DNA of 64,000 nucleotides, taken from Paenibacillus daejeonensis DSM 15491. GTDB lineage: Bacteria; Bacillota; Bacilli; Paenibacillales; Paenibacillaceae. The stretch is from assembly GCF_000378385.1 (NCBI RefSeq), contig NZ_KB899659.1, positions 1,267,418-1,331,417 of the forward strand. Reading direction: 5' to 3'. The translations under genes were made by a program, and so were the position numbers. Of the stretch, positions 40,136 through 48,620 are shown one piece after another. Position 1 is the stretch's first letter, and every line of letters starts with the position of its first letter. The notes under the pieces were generated by a model. It had not been told where the DNA came from. It saw nothing but the letters and a program-made list of their open reading frames with translations, and did no database searches.

Positions 40136-41443
40136 TTATTGCAGCACAGGCTGCTTCGTCTGGTTCATAACTTCTTCCATCGCCTCGGACACCAATGCCA
40201 AGCCGCGCGCCAACAGATCCGCTTCGATCGTCAGCGGCGGCATAAGTTTGGCAACCTCGTCCCTTGGTCCGGAAGTCTCCATAATAATGCCGCGCTCGAA
40301 GGCTGCTTTGCACAGGGCAGCTGCCTGCTCTGGTTCATCGAAGGCTAGACCAAGAATCATCCCTTTGCCTTTAATACGAGCCCCGCAATCCTTGTTGGCG
40401 TCGATCATTTCCTGCAAGCCCGTGCGAATCATCTCGGACTTGATCTTAAGATCTGCTTCCATACGGCCGTTCTCCCAATAGCTCAGTGCTTCTGTCGCTG
40501 CGATGAAGCTCAGGTTGTTGCCTCGGAAGGTGCCATTGTGCTCACCCGGGTTGAAAATATCGTACTCCGGCTTAATCAGGGTCAAGGCAAAAGGCAAACC
40601 AAAGCCGCCAATGGATTTGGACAGGCAGATAATATCCGGTGTGATACCGGTATTGTCAAAGCTGAAGAAGCTGCCCGTACGGCCGCAACCCATCTGCACA
40701 TCATCAACGATCAGCAGAATTTCGCGCTGCTTGCAGATGCGAGCAATGTCTTTCAGCCAGGCTTCACTTGCCCGGTTCAGACCGCCCTCACCCTGTACGG
40801 TCTCCAGAATGACCGCTGCCGGAGTCTCAACTCCGCTGCCCGGGTCATCCAGCATTTTCTCCATCACCCGTGCCGTATTGACCCCTTCGCCCAGATAGCC
40901 GTCATAAGGCATGAACGTCGCATTATCCAAGGAAACGCCAGCGCCACCACGCTTGAACTTGTTACCCGTAATGGCGAGTGAGCCGAGAGACATGCCATGG
41001 AAAGCATTAGTAAAAGCAATGATGCCCGTGCGACCTGTCACTTTGCGTGCAATTTTCAGCGCACTCTCTACCGAGTTGGTTCCTGTTGGACCAGGGAACA
41101 TCACCTTGTGGTTAAGTCCGCGAGGCCGCAAAATTTTATCGTTGAATTGCTGCAGGAAATTCTCCTTCGCATGGGTTGCCATGTCGAGGCTATGTGTAAT
41201 TCCGTCATCAAGCATATACTCAATCAGCTTCTGCTTGATTTTCGGGTTGTTATGTCCATAGTTGAGCGCTCCCGCCCCCGCAAAGAAATCGATGTATTCA
41301 TTCCCGTTTGTATCCCATAGTCTGGCGTTTTTTGCCTTATGAAATACAGTGGTGAAATTCCGGCAATAGCTGCGCACCTCGGATTCCATATCCTCGAACA
41401 CCTGCATGGACGGTTTATCTTCACTCTGGTTTAAATAATTCAT
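40136..41443 (-). CDS. ectB: Diaminobutyrate-2-oxoglutarate aminotransferase
   Basis: 435 residues from the ATG at 41443 (AAGGAGTG, 8-nt spacing). Class III PLP aminotransferase: FPGPTGTNSVESALKIARKVTGR (about 112-134), the Asp of LLIVDDVQMGCGRTG and the PLP lysine in CLSKSIGG near 267. Converts aspartate semialdehyde plus glutamate to L-2,4-diaminobutyrate, the first dedicated step of ectoine synthesis. Confidence 0.96.
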   Translation of the reverse strand: MNYLNQSEDKPSMQVFEDMESEVRSYCRNFTTVFHKAKNARLWDTNGNEYIDFFAGAGALNYGHNNPKIKQKLIEYMLDDGITHSLDMATHAKENFLQQFNDKILRPRGLNHKVMFPGPTGTNSVESALKIARKVTGRTGIIAFTNAFHGMSLGSLAITGNKFKRGGAGVSLDNATFMPYDGYLGEGVNTARVMEKMLDDPGSGVETPAAVILETVQGEGGLNRASEAWLKDIARICKQREILLIVDDVQMGCGRTGSFFSFDNTGITPDIICLSKSIGGFGLPFALTLIKPEYDIFNPGEHNGTFRGNNLSFIAATEALSYWENGRMEADLKIKSEMIRTGLQEMIDANKDCGARIKGKGMILGLAFDEPEQAAALCKAAFERGIIMETSGPRDEVAKLMPPLTIEADLLARGLALVSEAMEEVMNQTKQPVLQ

Positions 41444-41467
41444 CAAAAAATCACTCCTTAGTGGTTT

Positions 41468-42004
41468 TTACTTCCTTGACTGACCGCGAAAAGGTCCTAT
41501 GCGCAACAGCGGCTCTGCTTCGTGCGACTGGGCATCCGGGAACATGGTCGGGGCGTACCCTGACTCATCCAGCTCCCGCAAGGGAACCTGATACACATCG
41601 GCAAAGGATTGAAATAACCTTCGGGATGCGGTATTGGACGGGCTCACAGTGGCTTCTACATATTCCAATGGCTCAGGATGCTCGCGGGCGAGCAGCTCCT
41701 CCAGCATGGAAGAGGCCAGCCCTCGTCCCCGCATGGCGGAGTCGACAGCGGCTTGCCATACGAACAGCGTAGATGGCTGTTCCTGACGGTAGAAGCCTGA
41801 GATAAAGCCTACGATGCGGTCATCTTCCTCCGCAACTACACAAGTCTGGCTGAACATATCGCACAGCAAAAGGTAGCAATAGGCCGAGTTGAGATCCAGC
41901 GTGCCTGCCCTGCGGATCAAGTCATACACCTTCGTGCCGTCTTCTTTGACGGGCTGCCGAAGGGTCAAGCTTGCTACTTGGGACATGGCTCGTTTAACCC
42001 CCAT
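41468..42004 (-). CDS. ectA: L-2,4-diaminobutyrate N-acetyltransferase
   Basis: 178 residues from an ATG at 42004, 7 bp after the ehuA stop; TTG at 42010 or ATG at 41986 are possible too. No ribosome binding site is strong, so translation is probably coupled to ehuA. GNAT fold with acetyl-CoA loop SAMRGRGLASSML (about 90-102). Family stretches LDLNSAYCYLLLCDMFSQTCVVAE and VEATVSPSNTASRRLF match EctA closely. Transfers acetyl to the gamma-amino group of diaminobutyrate. Confidence 0.93.
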   Translation of the reverse strand: MGVKRAMSQVASLTLRQPVKEDGTKVYDLIRRAGTLDLNSAYCYLLLCDMFSQTCVVAEEDDRIVGFISGFYRQEQPSTLFVWQAAVDSAMRGRGLASSMLEELLAREHPEPLEYVEATVSPSNTASRRLFQSFADVYQVPLRELDESGYAPTMFPDAQSHEAEPLLRIGPFRGQSRK

Positions 42005-42011
42005 TTTCAAA

Positions 42012-42860
42012 TTATTTGATTCGTCTTAGAAAGGTTTGCAGCCGCTCACTCTGCGGATTTTCAAAAATCTGCTCGGGCGGCCCCTGCTCGACGATCAAGC
42101 CGTCGGCGCCGAACACGACGCGATCAGCTACTTCTCTAGCAAAATCCATTTCATGCGTAATTAGCATCATGGCCATTTCGCCTTCATCGGCAATCTCTTT
42201 GATAACCTCCAGCACCTCACCGACCAACTCAGGGTCCAAGGCCGACGTCACTTCGTCGAATACCATCACCTTGGGACGCATGACCAGCGCCCGCGCAATG
42301 GCGACCCGTTGCTTCTGCCCGCCTGAGAGCTTCGCCGGATACACATCCAGCTTCTCCTCCAGACCGACTTTGCGAAGCATTTCTACTGCACGATCGTGAG
42401 CTTCTTCCTTAGAGAGCCCCAGTACCTTGACTGGCGCTTCTGTGACATTGTTGATAACCTTCATATGTGGGAACAGATTAAAATGCTGAAACACCATGCC
42501 GATTTTTGTCCGCATCATATGCAGATGCTTTTCATTGGCCGGCACCAGCTTCCCCTTACGCTCCATATGCCACAGATGCTCACCCTCCACCTCAATCGTT
42601 CCGGATGTCGGATGATCGAGCGTCATAAGCATTCGCCCCAAGGTCGTCTTACCAGACCCGCTGGGTCCGATAATGGCGATCTTCTCGCCAGCAGCCATTT
42701 CAAGGTTAATGCCGTGAAGCACCTCCAGGTCGCCGAAGGACTTCTTCACGTCCGTGTACTTAACCATCGGTACGGTCGCCTCTGCTGCAGCTACCGTTGG
42801 ATCGACCGTCTCAGGGGCTGTCTGGGGCTGCTTCTCCATCGTTGTGCCCAATACTTCCAC
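42012..42860 (-). CDS. ehuA: Ectoine/hydroxyectoine-type ABC transporter ATPase
   Basis: 282 residues, polar-amino-acid-type ATPase. Walker A GPSGSGKTT, signature LSGGQKQR, Walker B VMVFDEVTSALDPE, switch His in LITHEMDFA. An N-terminal extension of about 25 residues before the ABC domain is Thr/Ala/Pro-rich. Start uncertain: GTG at 42860, TTG at 42851 (best spaced to GGGGGTGG) or ATG at 42839. The EhuA name rests on its place directly before ectA and with three cognate genes upstream. Confidence 0.82.
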   Translation of the reverse strand: MEVLGTTMEKQPQTAPETVDPTVAAAEATVPMVKYTDVKKSFGDLEVLHGINLEMAAGEKIAIIGPSGSGKTTLGRMLMTLDHPTSGTIEVEGEHLWHMERKGKLVPANEKHLHMMRTKIGMVFQHFNLFPHMKVINNVTEAPVKVLGLSKEEAHDRAVEMLRKVGLEEKLDVYPAKLSGGQKQRVAIARALVMRPKVMVFDEVTSALDPELVGEVLEVIKEIADEGEMAMMLITHEMDFAREVADRVVFGADGLIVEQGPPEQIFENPQSERLQTFLRRIK

Positions 42861-42944
42861 CCCCTGTTCTTTTGATATATAACCAGCTATTCCTATCGAT
42901 AAACGTTAATTTTGAGTAAAACAAATCCCTATCCAGAGAAGCTT

Positions 42945-43610
42945 TTACTTACTTTGCCGTTGCGCCATCTTATACTCCAGCAGACTGACAAGAGCTGCCA
43001 GTAACAGGCTAATCACTAGGAACAATATCCCGACCAAGGTGTAGGGCTCAGTAGGGCGCCAATCGCGAGACACGATGTTCTTTGCTCGCGACAACATTTC
43101 CATTACAGTGATGGCAGCAAGTAGAGGTGTTTCTTTGAACACCACTATTAAATAATTCCCCATAATAGGAAGAATTGGCGGTATGGCTTGAGGCAGAATA
43201 ATTCGGGTCCACGTTCGCTGTTTGGAGAAATTCAGAGCTCTTGCGGCTTCCCATTGCCCCTTCTCCACCCCGTTGATCCCGGAGCGGTACACCTCAGCCA
43301 AGTAGGTGCTATAATGCAAGCCAAGACCGATAACACCTGTCGTAAATGCTGACATCGAAATGCCCAGCGACAGGGGTAAAGCGTAAAACAAGAAAAACAA
43401 TTGAACGAGTAGTGGCGTGTTGCGCACAAATTCAATGAATCCATTAACCGTCCACCTGATGACTCGGAACCTAGATCGCCCCAGGACAGCCAGAACCATC
43501 CCGAATGTACAAGCAATCAGGAAACCAAACAATGTCGCAAGCAACGTGGTTCCGATTACATCCAGAAGAAGAGGCAGCACGGACCATGCATATTCCCAAC
43601 TCCATATCAT
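42945..43610 (-). CDS. ehuD: Ectoine/hydroxyectoine-type ABC transporter permease
   Basis: 221 residues, five membrane helices, HisM/GlnP-type permease. N-terminal motif EFVRNTPLLVQLFFLFYALP (about 60-79) and the EAA loop GQWEAARALNFSKQRTWTRIILPQA (about 118-142) that contacts the ATPase. AGGTTG-type site with GGGGAGG before the ATG. Three bp after ehuC; forms a heterodimeric channel with it. Confidence 0.83.
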   Translation of the reverse strand: MIWSWEYAWSVLPLLLDVIGTTLLATLFGFLIACTFGMVLAVLGRSRFRVIRWTVNGFIEFVRNTPLLVQLFFLFYALPLSLGISMSAFTTGVIGLGLHYSTYLAEVYRSGINGVEKGQWEAARALNFSKQRTWTRIILPQAIPPILPIMGNYLIVVFKETPLLAAITVMEMLSRAKNIVSRDWRPTEPYTLVGILFLVISLLLAALVSLLEYKMAQRQSK

Positions 43611-43613
43611 ACG

Positions 43614-44267
43614 TTACAACCTCCCCGCTGACAGTTTGCGTTCGAGCAGCCGGGCGGAATAAGAAATCATCGATGCCAAGATGAAATAAATCACCAGCAG
43701 CGTTGCGTAAAGCTGTGTGCTTTGCTGCAAATATAATCCGCGCAGAACATCTGCTTGGTAAACCAGATCTGTCATGCCGATAAAAAATAACAGGGAGGAC
43801 GCCTTTAACAGCTCAATCATCAAGTTGTTAAACGGCGGAATCATCCGGATCAGTGCTTGTGGGAAGATAATCCGGAACATTCGCTGGGCAGGAGTCATAT
43901 TCAGTGCCCGTGCCGCTTCCCATTGTCCCTGGGGCACGGCCAATATTGAGCTGCGGACGATCTCCGAACCGAAAGCGCCGTAGTTAAGGCCTAGCGCCAA
44001 TACAGCGGCCATGGTTTTCGATAGCTCAATATTCATGTATGGCAAGACATAGTAAATCCAAAATAGCAGCACCAGCAGGGCTATACCGCGGAAGGTCAGC
44101 ACATAGACCAGCGCCAGACCCCGAATCAATCTAAACTTAGACAAGCGGCAGATACCCGTCAATGCCGCGAGCAGCAGAGCCAAGGCTGCGGAAAGCACGG
44201 TCACTTGCGCTGTCGAGACCGTTCCTTTCCACAGCAATGGCATCCACTCTAGCCAATAGTCAATCAT
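43614..44267 (-). CDS. ehuC: Ectoine/hydroxyectoine-type ABC transporter permease
   Basis: 217 residues, five membrane helices, same family as ehuD. TFRGIALLVLLFWIYYVLP (about 58-76) replaces the usual R-x-TP motif by RGIA. EAA loop GQWEAARALNMTPAQRMFRIIFPQA. Starts 3 bp after the ehuB stop. EhuC and EhuD sequences differ enough that both are needed for a heterodimer. Confidence 0.83.
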   Translation of the reverse strand: MIDYWLEWMPLLWKGTVSTAQVTVLSAALALLLAALTGICRLSKFRLIRGLALVYVLTFRGIALLVLLFWIYYVLPYMNIELSKTMAAVLALGLNYGAFGSEIVRSSILAVPQGQWEAARALNMTPAQRMFRIIFPQALIRMIPPFNNLMIELLKASSLLFFIGMTDLVYQADVLRGLYLQQSTQLYATLLVIYFILASMISYSARLLERKLSAGRL

Positions 44268-44270
44268 TGG

Positions 44271-45242
44271 TTACCCGCACAGCTCCGCAGCGGTCATATC
44301 GCCGGGCAGCTCTTCTTCCGTAAATCCGAACTCTTGGAGAATCTCGAGTAATTGACCAGACTCTTTCATCTTCTCCAGTTCTTCGTTAAATGCTTCTACG
44401 AATTCCGTATCTGCCTGACGGAAAGCAGATGCGCCGTAGCCTCTTACACTTTCACCATCAATAACCGGTTGTTCAAAATCGGCAACACGTTCAAGGTTAT
44501 CGTCACCAGCAGCGTCCAAGCGGGATTGCAAGGCCGGACCAGTCATAGCCATGGCATCCACACGATCAGCTTGGAGTGCACTTACTGCTGCATTTTGATC
44601 GGGCACGACAACAATTTGCTCATCAGCTACGCCCATTTTCTCGAGATACTCAATTTCAATTGCACCTGTCATAACCGCTACTTTTGCATCGCTGTTTGCG
44701 ATATCTTCATAGCTGTTCAGACCGAGCGGATTACCAGTCTTCACGGCAAGTGCTTCTCCGATGCTATACTCCGGGTTGGCAAATGCCACTTCCGCACAAC
44801 GGTTCGGATTAATAAACATACCCGCCGTAATCATATCAAAGCGTCCAGCCTGCAGACCACCAATCAGTCCACCGAACTCAGTCAATTCTCCGCGCATTTC
44901 TTCAATACCGAGATTCGTCAGAATGACACGGGCGATTTCAACTGCCTCGCCAGTTAATGTACCGTCTGCTTCCTGGTACGCATAAGGGTTCTCATTAGCA
45001 AAACCGACGTTGATGTAGCCTTGTTCTCTAGCTTTTTCCAGCGTGCTCTCACCTGCACCCGCTTCACCGTTTTCTCCACCGTTTGTTTCATTGGCTTCAT
45101 TGCCCGGCGGCGGCGGTGGTGGCGTCGATGTCTCCGGCAAATTATTGCCGTTGCCTGAGCCACAAGCAGCTAACACCATCATCATCACAAACAAAACTAA
45201 CAACATACTCTTCTTCACGTTTGTCTCACTACCCCTCTTCAT
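44271..45242 (-). CDS. ehuB: Ectoine/hydroxyectoine-binding lipoprotein of ABC transporter
   Basis: 323 residues; lipoprotein signal LLVLFVMMMVLAACGS, then a low-complexity linker of Pro, Gly, Asn and Glu (about 27-65) and a periplasmic-binding type II fold. EhuB-like features: FANENPYAYQEADGTLTGEAVEIARVIL, TAGMFINPNRCAEVAFANPE and VVPDQNAAVSALQADRVDAMAMTGPALQ. The stretch MFINPNRC with its cysteine is typical of EhuB orthologues. ATG at 45242 lacks a site; GTG at 45218 behind GAGGGG is the likelier start. First gene of the operon, behind a leader of about 300 nt. Confidence 0.85.
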   Translation of the reverse strand: MKRGSETNVKKSMLLVLFVMMMVLAACGSGNGNNLPETSTPPPPPPGNEANETNGGENGEAGAGESTLEKAREQGYINVGFANENPYAYQEADGTLTGEAVEIARVILTNLGIEEMRGELTEFGGLIGGLQAGRFDMITAGMFINPNRCAEVAFANPEYSIGEALAVKTGNPLGLNSYEDIANSDAKVAVMTGAIEIEYLEKMGVADEQIVVVPDQNAAVSALQADRVDAMAMTGPALQSRLDAAGDDNLERVADFEQPVIDGESVRGYGASAFRQADTEFVEAFNEELEKMKESGQLLEILQEFGFTEEELPGDMTAAELCG

Positions 45243-45580
45243 TTTTGTGGAAATGACAAGTTATTTAGCTACTCGTCATCCCCAGGCGCAGCAAGGATTT
45301 TCCCTGATCGACCGCTCCAGCTTGGCTTTTTCGCTTCTTAGCTAGGAGCTCGGGAGTCCCCCGCGCAACAACACTAATAATGCTAACATGTATCGGGTGG
45401 TAGGTCATTTCCAGTAAACTATCATAATTCAAGCGATTTCATGCTGACTTGGAAAGAGAAGGGTTCAGCTACCATCATTCTCTTTATTCCTCCCGTATCT
45501 TCCCGTATCTTAGCAATTACAACGGTTTACCCACCCCAACAAGTATGTTATTAGACCGATCTTGGGCGAGCTAAACAAAG
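45243..45580 (-). promoter_or_regulatory. Promoter and long leader of the ehu-ect operon
   Basis: Minus-strand -35 TTGTTT (45573-45578), 17-bp spacer, -10 TCTAAT (45550-45555). About 300 nt of untranslated leader follow. It contains a direct repeat (AGATACGGGA twice near 45487-45510), an 18-codon ORF (45422-45478), a CTCC/GGAG-closed arm, and the stem TGACGAGT/ACTTGTCA (with one G-T pair) close to the ehuB start. Such a long leader before an osmolyte operon suggests RNA-level control. GCGGGGGACTCC and AGCTAA faintly recall ydaO-type (c-di-AMP) riboswitch motifs, but their order is wrong. Confidence 0.5.
45422..45478 (-). CDS. Possible 18-residue leader ORF upstream of ehuB
   Basis: ATG-ATG at 45478, TGA at 45422; peptide MMVAEPFSFQVSMKSLEL. 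GGGAGG lies about 11 nt before the first ATG, so spacing is long. No sensory codon run is obvious. It could be a leader peptide that links translation to leader folding, or chance. Confidence 0.3.
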   Translation of the reverse strand: MMVAEPFSFQVSMKSLEL

Positions 45581-45638
45581 AAAAATCAACAAACGGACTG
45601 ATATTCCAGTCAATTTGTTGATTTTTCGTTTTTTTTGA
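45580..45638. terminator. Bidirectional terminator between the hydrolase operon and the ehu leader
   Basis: Stem GAAAAATCAACAAA (45580-45593) against TTTGTTGATTTTTC (45614-45627), with inner GACTG/CAGTC. T-rich on both outer sides (TTTTCGTTTTTTTT on the plus side). On the minus strand it ends the operon whose last stop is at 45743. The 104 bp between show nothing else. Confidence 0.82.
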
Positions 45639-45742
45639 TGAAATTTGAGCATATTTAAGGAATAAGCCTATACAAACCTTAATCAAGAGCTGGTACTAAG
45701 GCCAGCCCTTGATCTGTTATTACCCTATAATCGCGATTTGAA

Positions 45743-46555
45743 TCAATTTTTGCCGAATTGTCTGCCCTGCAGCCAGAGCCCGCACACCTGACTCCAGTTG
45801 GCGATGTGAGAATCCTCCGCCGCAAGGCCCAGACCATGACGGCCATGGTCGTAGACATGGAGATCAAACGGAACCCCCGCACGGCTAAGAGCAGCTGCAA
45901 AAGATAAGCTGTTCTCCACAGGTACCGCCGCATCCTCCGAAGTATGCCACAAAAATGTCGGCGGGGTCTGCTCGTTCACATGAAGCTCATTACTAAGCAA
46001 TGTGATTTGCTCTTCCGTCGGCTGGTCCCCCAGCTGATTAGTCCTTGAACCTTGATGAGTGTAGGGATCCTTCATCGTGATAACCGGATAACACAGGACG
46101 ATCAGATCCGGTCTCGATGACACGCGGTCAACGGGATCCGCAGCATCCGGATTCCCCTCATCGTGGCGCGTTCCGGCTGTCGCAGTCAGATGCCCACCTG
46201 CGGAGAAGCCCAGCAAACCGATCTTGCTCGCATCCAGCCCCCAGACTGCTGCGTGAAAACGCACATAGCGGATCGCCCGCTGCGCATCTTGATACGCATG
46301 CGGGTACGGGTATGGCGCCACGCGGTACCGTAAGACAAAAGCCGTAATGCCAAGGCTGTTCAGCCACTGGGCAATCGGCTCTCCCTCATGCTGGGCACGC
46401 ATGCCATAGCCGCCGCCTGGACAGACAACAACTGCTGACGTCGCTCCATCTACCAGATAAGGAGTCAATGCAGGCGTATCCTCAAGCCCCGCTCCCCGGG
46501 CGCCAGGTGTTCCTTCCGGCCATAAGATATGTTCTACGCTCTCAGATCCAGCCAT
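45743..46555 (-). CDS. Alpha/beta hydrolase, acetyl-esterase (BD-FAE-like) type
   Basis: 270 residues from the ATG at 46555, 5 nt after GGAGGAGA. No signal peptide. Oxyanion-hole motif CPGGGYGMRA near 45, nucleophile in GLLGFSAGGHLTA, acid in HTSEDAAVPVE, and histidine in YDHGRHGLGL: the form of intracellular sugar-ester deacetylases near xylanase clusters. The start overlaps the end of the aldo/keto reductase gene by 22 bp. Context of sugar oxidoreductases supports carbohydrate ester hydrolysis. Confidence 0.88.
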   Translation of the reverse strand: MAGSESVEHILWPEGTPGARGAGLEDTPALTPYLVDGATSAVVVCPGGGYGMRAQHEGEPIAQWLNSLGITAFVLRYRVAPYPYPHAYQDAQRAIRYVRFHAAVWGLDASKIGLLGFSAGGHLTATAGTRHDEGNPDAADPVDRVSSRPDLIVLCYPVITMKDPYTHQGSRTNQLGDQPTEEQITLLSNELHVNEQTPPTFLWHTSEDAAVPVENSLSFAAALSRAGVPFDLHVYDHGRHGLGLAAEDSHIANWSQVCGLWLQGRQFGKN

Positions 46556-47463
46556 TTGATCTCCTCCGGCGTCAGCTTGATATTGGTCGCTTCGCTGCAA
46601 GATTGCATCTCCGCCTCATTGCGCGGTCCAATTAAGGCTGCAGTGGGGAACGATTGATTGAGTACATAGGCCAATGCGATCTGAATAGTCGTTACGCCCT
46701 TCTCTCCCGCCAGCTGCTCAGCTCTGCGGTAACGCTCCCAGTTGTCATCGCTGTAGAATACACGCACGGTATCGGCATCCGAACGGTCTTCAGGCGTAAA
46801 GCGGCCGGTGAAGAACCCGCGTGCCTGCGAAGACCAGGAGAACAACGGCAGACCAGTACGCTCATGCTCAGCCAACAATACGTCATCCACACTGATGGCA
46901 TCCCGCCAATACGGCTCGTTGGCCTTGGCCAGACTAAGGTTCGGGCTATTGAATTCGAAGCCCCTCAGTCCATGTTCAGCTGCATAGCGATTTGCCTCTT
47001 GCAGTCTCTCCCATGTCCAGTTCGATGCACCAAAAGCCAGAATGCGACCAGCCTCGACATGGCTGTTGAGAATCTCCAGGATTTCTCCCACTGGGACAGC
47101 AGGGTCATCCCGATGCAGAGCATACAGATCGATATAGTCCGTCCGCAGCCGCTCCAGGCTGATGCTTAGTTCTTCATCAATAGCCTGTTTGTTTACCCGG
47201 TTGCCGTCCTTATTGGGATGGCCGCCTTTGGTCCAGATATTGATCGACTTGCGATTGCCTCTCTCCTCTACCCACATCCCCAGTGCTTGCTCACTCTTAC
47301 CCCCGCAGTAAATGAAGGCCGTATCAATGGTGTTGCCGCCAATCGCAACGTAAGCATCCAGGTTGGCACTCGCCAGTTCATAGGTTTCAGGTGTAAAATA
47401 ATCCGAGCCCATAATCAGGCTGGAGACGTCATTGTGTAGACCAGGAATTTTGATATGTTTCAT
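46534..47463 (-). CDS. Aldo/keto reductase
   Basis: 309 residues, TIM barrel of the AKR superfamily (YccK/IolS-like branch). Catalytic tetrad: D in NTIDTAFIY, Y in FIYCGGKSEQ, K in IWTKGG and H in LYALHRDD. NADP-binding end GVTTIQIALAYVLNQ and ALIGPRNEAEMQS. Middle gene of a three-gene operon with a Gfo/Idh/MocA dehydrogenase and a hydrolase. A specific sugar substrate cannot be assigned. Confidence 0.88.
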   Translation of the reverse strand: MKHIKIPGLHNDVSSLIMGSDYFTPETYELASANLDAYVAIGGNTIDTAFIYCGGKSEQALGMWVEERGNRKSINIWTKGGHPNKDGNRVNKQAIDEELSISLERLRTDYIDLYALHRDDPAVPVGEILEILNSHVEAGRILAFGASNWTWERLQEANRYAAEHGLRGFEFNSPNLSLAKANEPYWRDAISVDDVLLAEHERTGLPLFSWSSQARGFFTGRFTPEDRSDADTVRVFYSDDNWERYRRAEQLAGEKGVTTIQIALAYVLNQSFPTAALIGPRNEAEMQSCSEATNIKLTPEEIKWLDLRA

Positions 47464-47478
47464 CGCTCGTCATCCTCT

Positions 47479-48468
47479 CTATTCTATGATCACGCGTTTC
47501 CGCTCGTAAGCCGAACGCAGACATGCGTCAATAGCCTTCATATTTAATACGGCATCGTCAGGCGTATAGCGGTTTGGAATTTGACCCTGTACTTGAGCAG
47601 CAAAAGTATCGGCCTGCAGTGCATATTGGTTCAGCTCGGGCTGCCGCTCTTCACGCCGTCCTTCTTTGGTTTCTACGAAGAAATGCGGTGACCCGATAAA
47701 AGCCGCAGGCACCTCAATTCTCCCTTCTGTACCCAGTACCTCCAGTGTGTTGCGGAATGCCGCCCACATGCCGCAGTCAAAGGTCAAGGCGCGGCTGTCC
47801 GGGAATTCCAACAAGCCAGACGCCATCATATCTACATGATCATGCTCTGGTGAAATCAGAGCGTGCACAGTTGCGGCTACAGGCTCGCTGCCAAAGATTA
47901 GACGGGCAGCGCTAATCGGATAACATCCCACATCATAGATGGAGCCGCCGCCCCATTCGCGCTTGAACCTTACATTGCCCGAGGAGCCTGCACTATTGAA
48001 GGTGAAGGTGCCGTGGATGCCCCGAAGCTCGCCGATTTCCCCGGATGCCACAATCTTCTGAATGTGATCGTAGCGAGGGTGATGGCGATACATGAAGGCC
48101 TCCGCCAAATGCACGCCTTGCTCCGACGCACAATCTGCCATTTCCTGTGCCTCCGTGCTATTAAGGGCAATTGGCTTCTCGCACAGCACGTGCTTGCCTG
48201 CTTGCATCGCCCGGATCGACCATTCTTTGTGCAGATGATTGGGAAGGGGAATATAGATTGCGTCAATCGCCGGATCAGCAAGGATCTCTTCATAGCTGCC
48301 ATAAGCCTGTGGGATTCCCAGCTTGTCCGCCAGCTTGCGGGCCTTCTCGATATCCCGGCTGGCAATCGCAGCCGCTTCTCCCGTTTCCGAGGCCTGGATG
48401 CCTGGAATTACAGAGCGCTCAGCAATACCGGCACAGCCAATAATGCCCCAGCGCAATAAGGTTGACAC
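47479..48468 (-). CDS. Gfo/Idh/MocA family sugar oxidoreductase
   Basis: 329 residues. Rossmann start LRWGIIGCAGIAERSVIPGI (5-24); the catalytic E-K-P motif in HVLCEKPIALN (about 92-102); C-terminal alpha/beta domain with GGGSIYDVGCYPISAARLIFG, the family's conserved Asp/His-region. Start is GTG at 48468, 9 nt after AAGGAG (an ATG two bases upstream is out of frame). It opens the operon; a TATAAT -10 is near 48515 with a weak -35, so an activator may be involved. Confidence 0.9.
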   Translation of the reverse strand: MSTLLRWGIIGCAGIAERSVIPGIQASETGEAAAIASRDIEKARKLADKLGIPQAYGSYEEILADPAIDAIYIPLPNHLHKEWSIRAMQAGKHVLCEKPIALNSTEAQEMADCASEQGVHLAEAFMYRHHPRYDHIQKIVASGEIGELRGIHGTFTFNSAGSSGNVRFKREWGGGSIYDVGCYPISAARLIFGSEPVAATVHALISPEHDHVDMMASGLLEFPDSRALTFDCGMWAAFRNTLEVLGTEGRIEVPAAFIGSPHFFVETKEGRREERQPELNQYALQADTFAAQVQGQIPNRYTPDDAVLNMKAIDACLRSAYERKRVIIE

Positions 48469-48592
48469 ATGCTTCAGCTCCTTTTTTGCTATTAAGTGAA
48501 TCTGACTCCTATTATAGTCGAGCCGCAGCCGAATGGATATAGAAGTGTTTTCACGAGGATGTAACGATTTTCATCCTTTTAGGCTTATATTC

Positions 48593-48620
48593 AAAAAGCC
48601 ACGCTCCTAAGAGCGCAGCT
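48593..48620 (-). terminator. Intrinsic terminator whose loop contains the stop codon of the lipoprotein gene
   Basis: Minus-strand GCGCTC-TTAG-GAGCGT (48601-48616), extended by GC pairs, followed by five T (48593-48597). The TAG stop (48607-48609) sits in the tetraloop, so the last three codons form the 5' arm. Ends the two-component operon. Confidence 0.85.

Noticed and set aside
45300-45480. ydaO-type c-di-AMP riboswitch before ehuB
   Set aside because: Single motifs (GCGGGGGAC, AGCTAA, CGCTT/AAGCG) are present but their order and the GGGTGAAT-type core do not match the class. Reported only as an unassigned leader.
48490-48560. Catabolite-responsive (cre) site before the Gfo/Idh/MocA operon
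   Set aside because: TGAAAATCGTTACA and TGAAAACACTTC miss the central CG spacing of the cre consensus.
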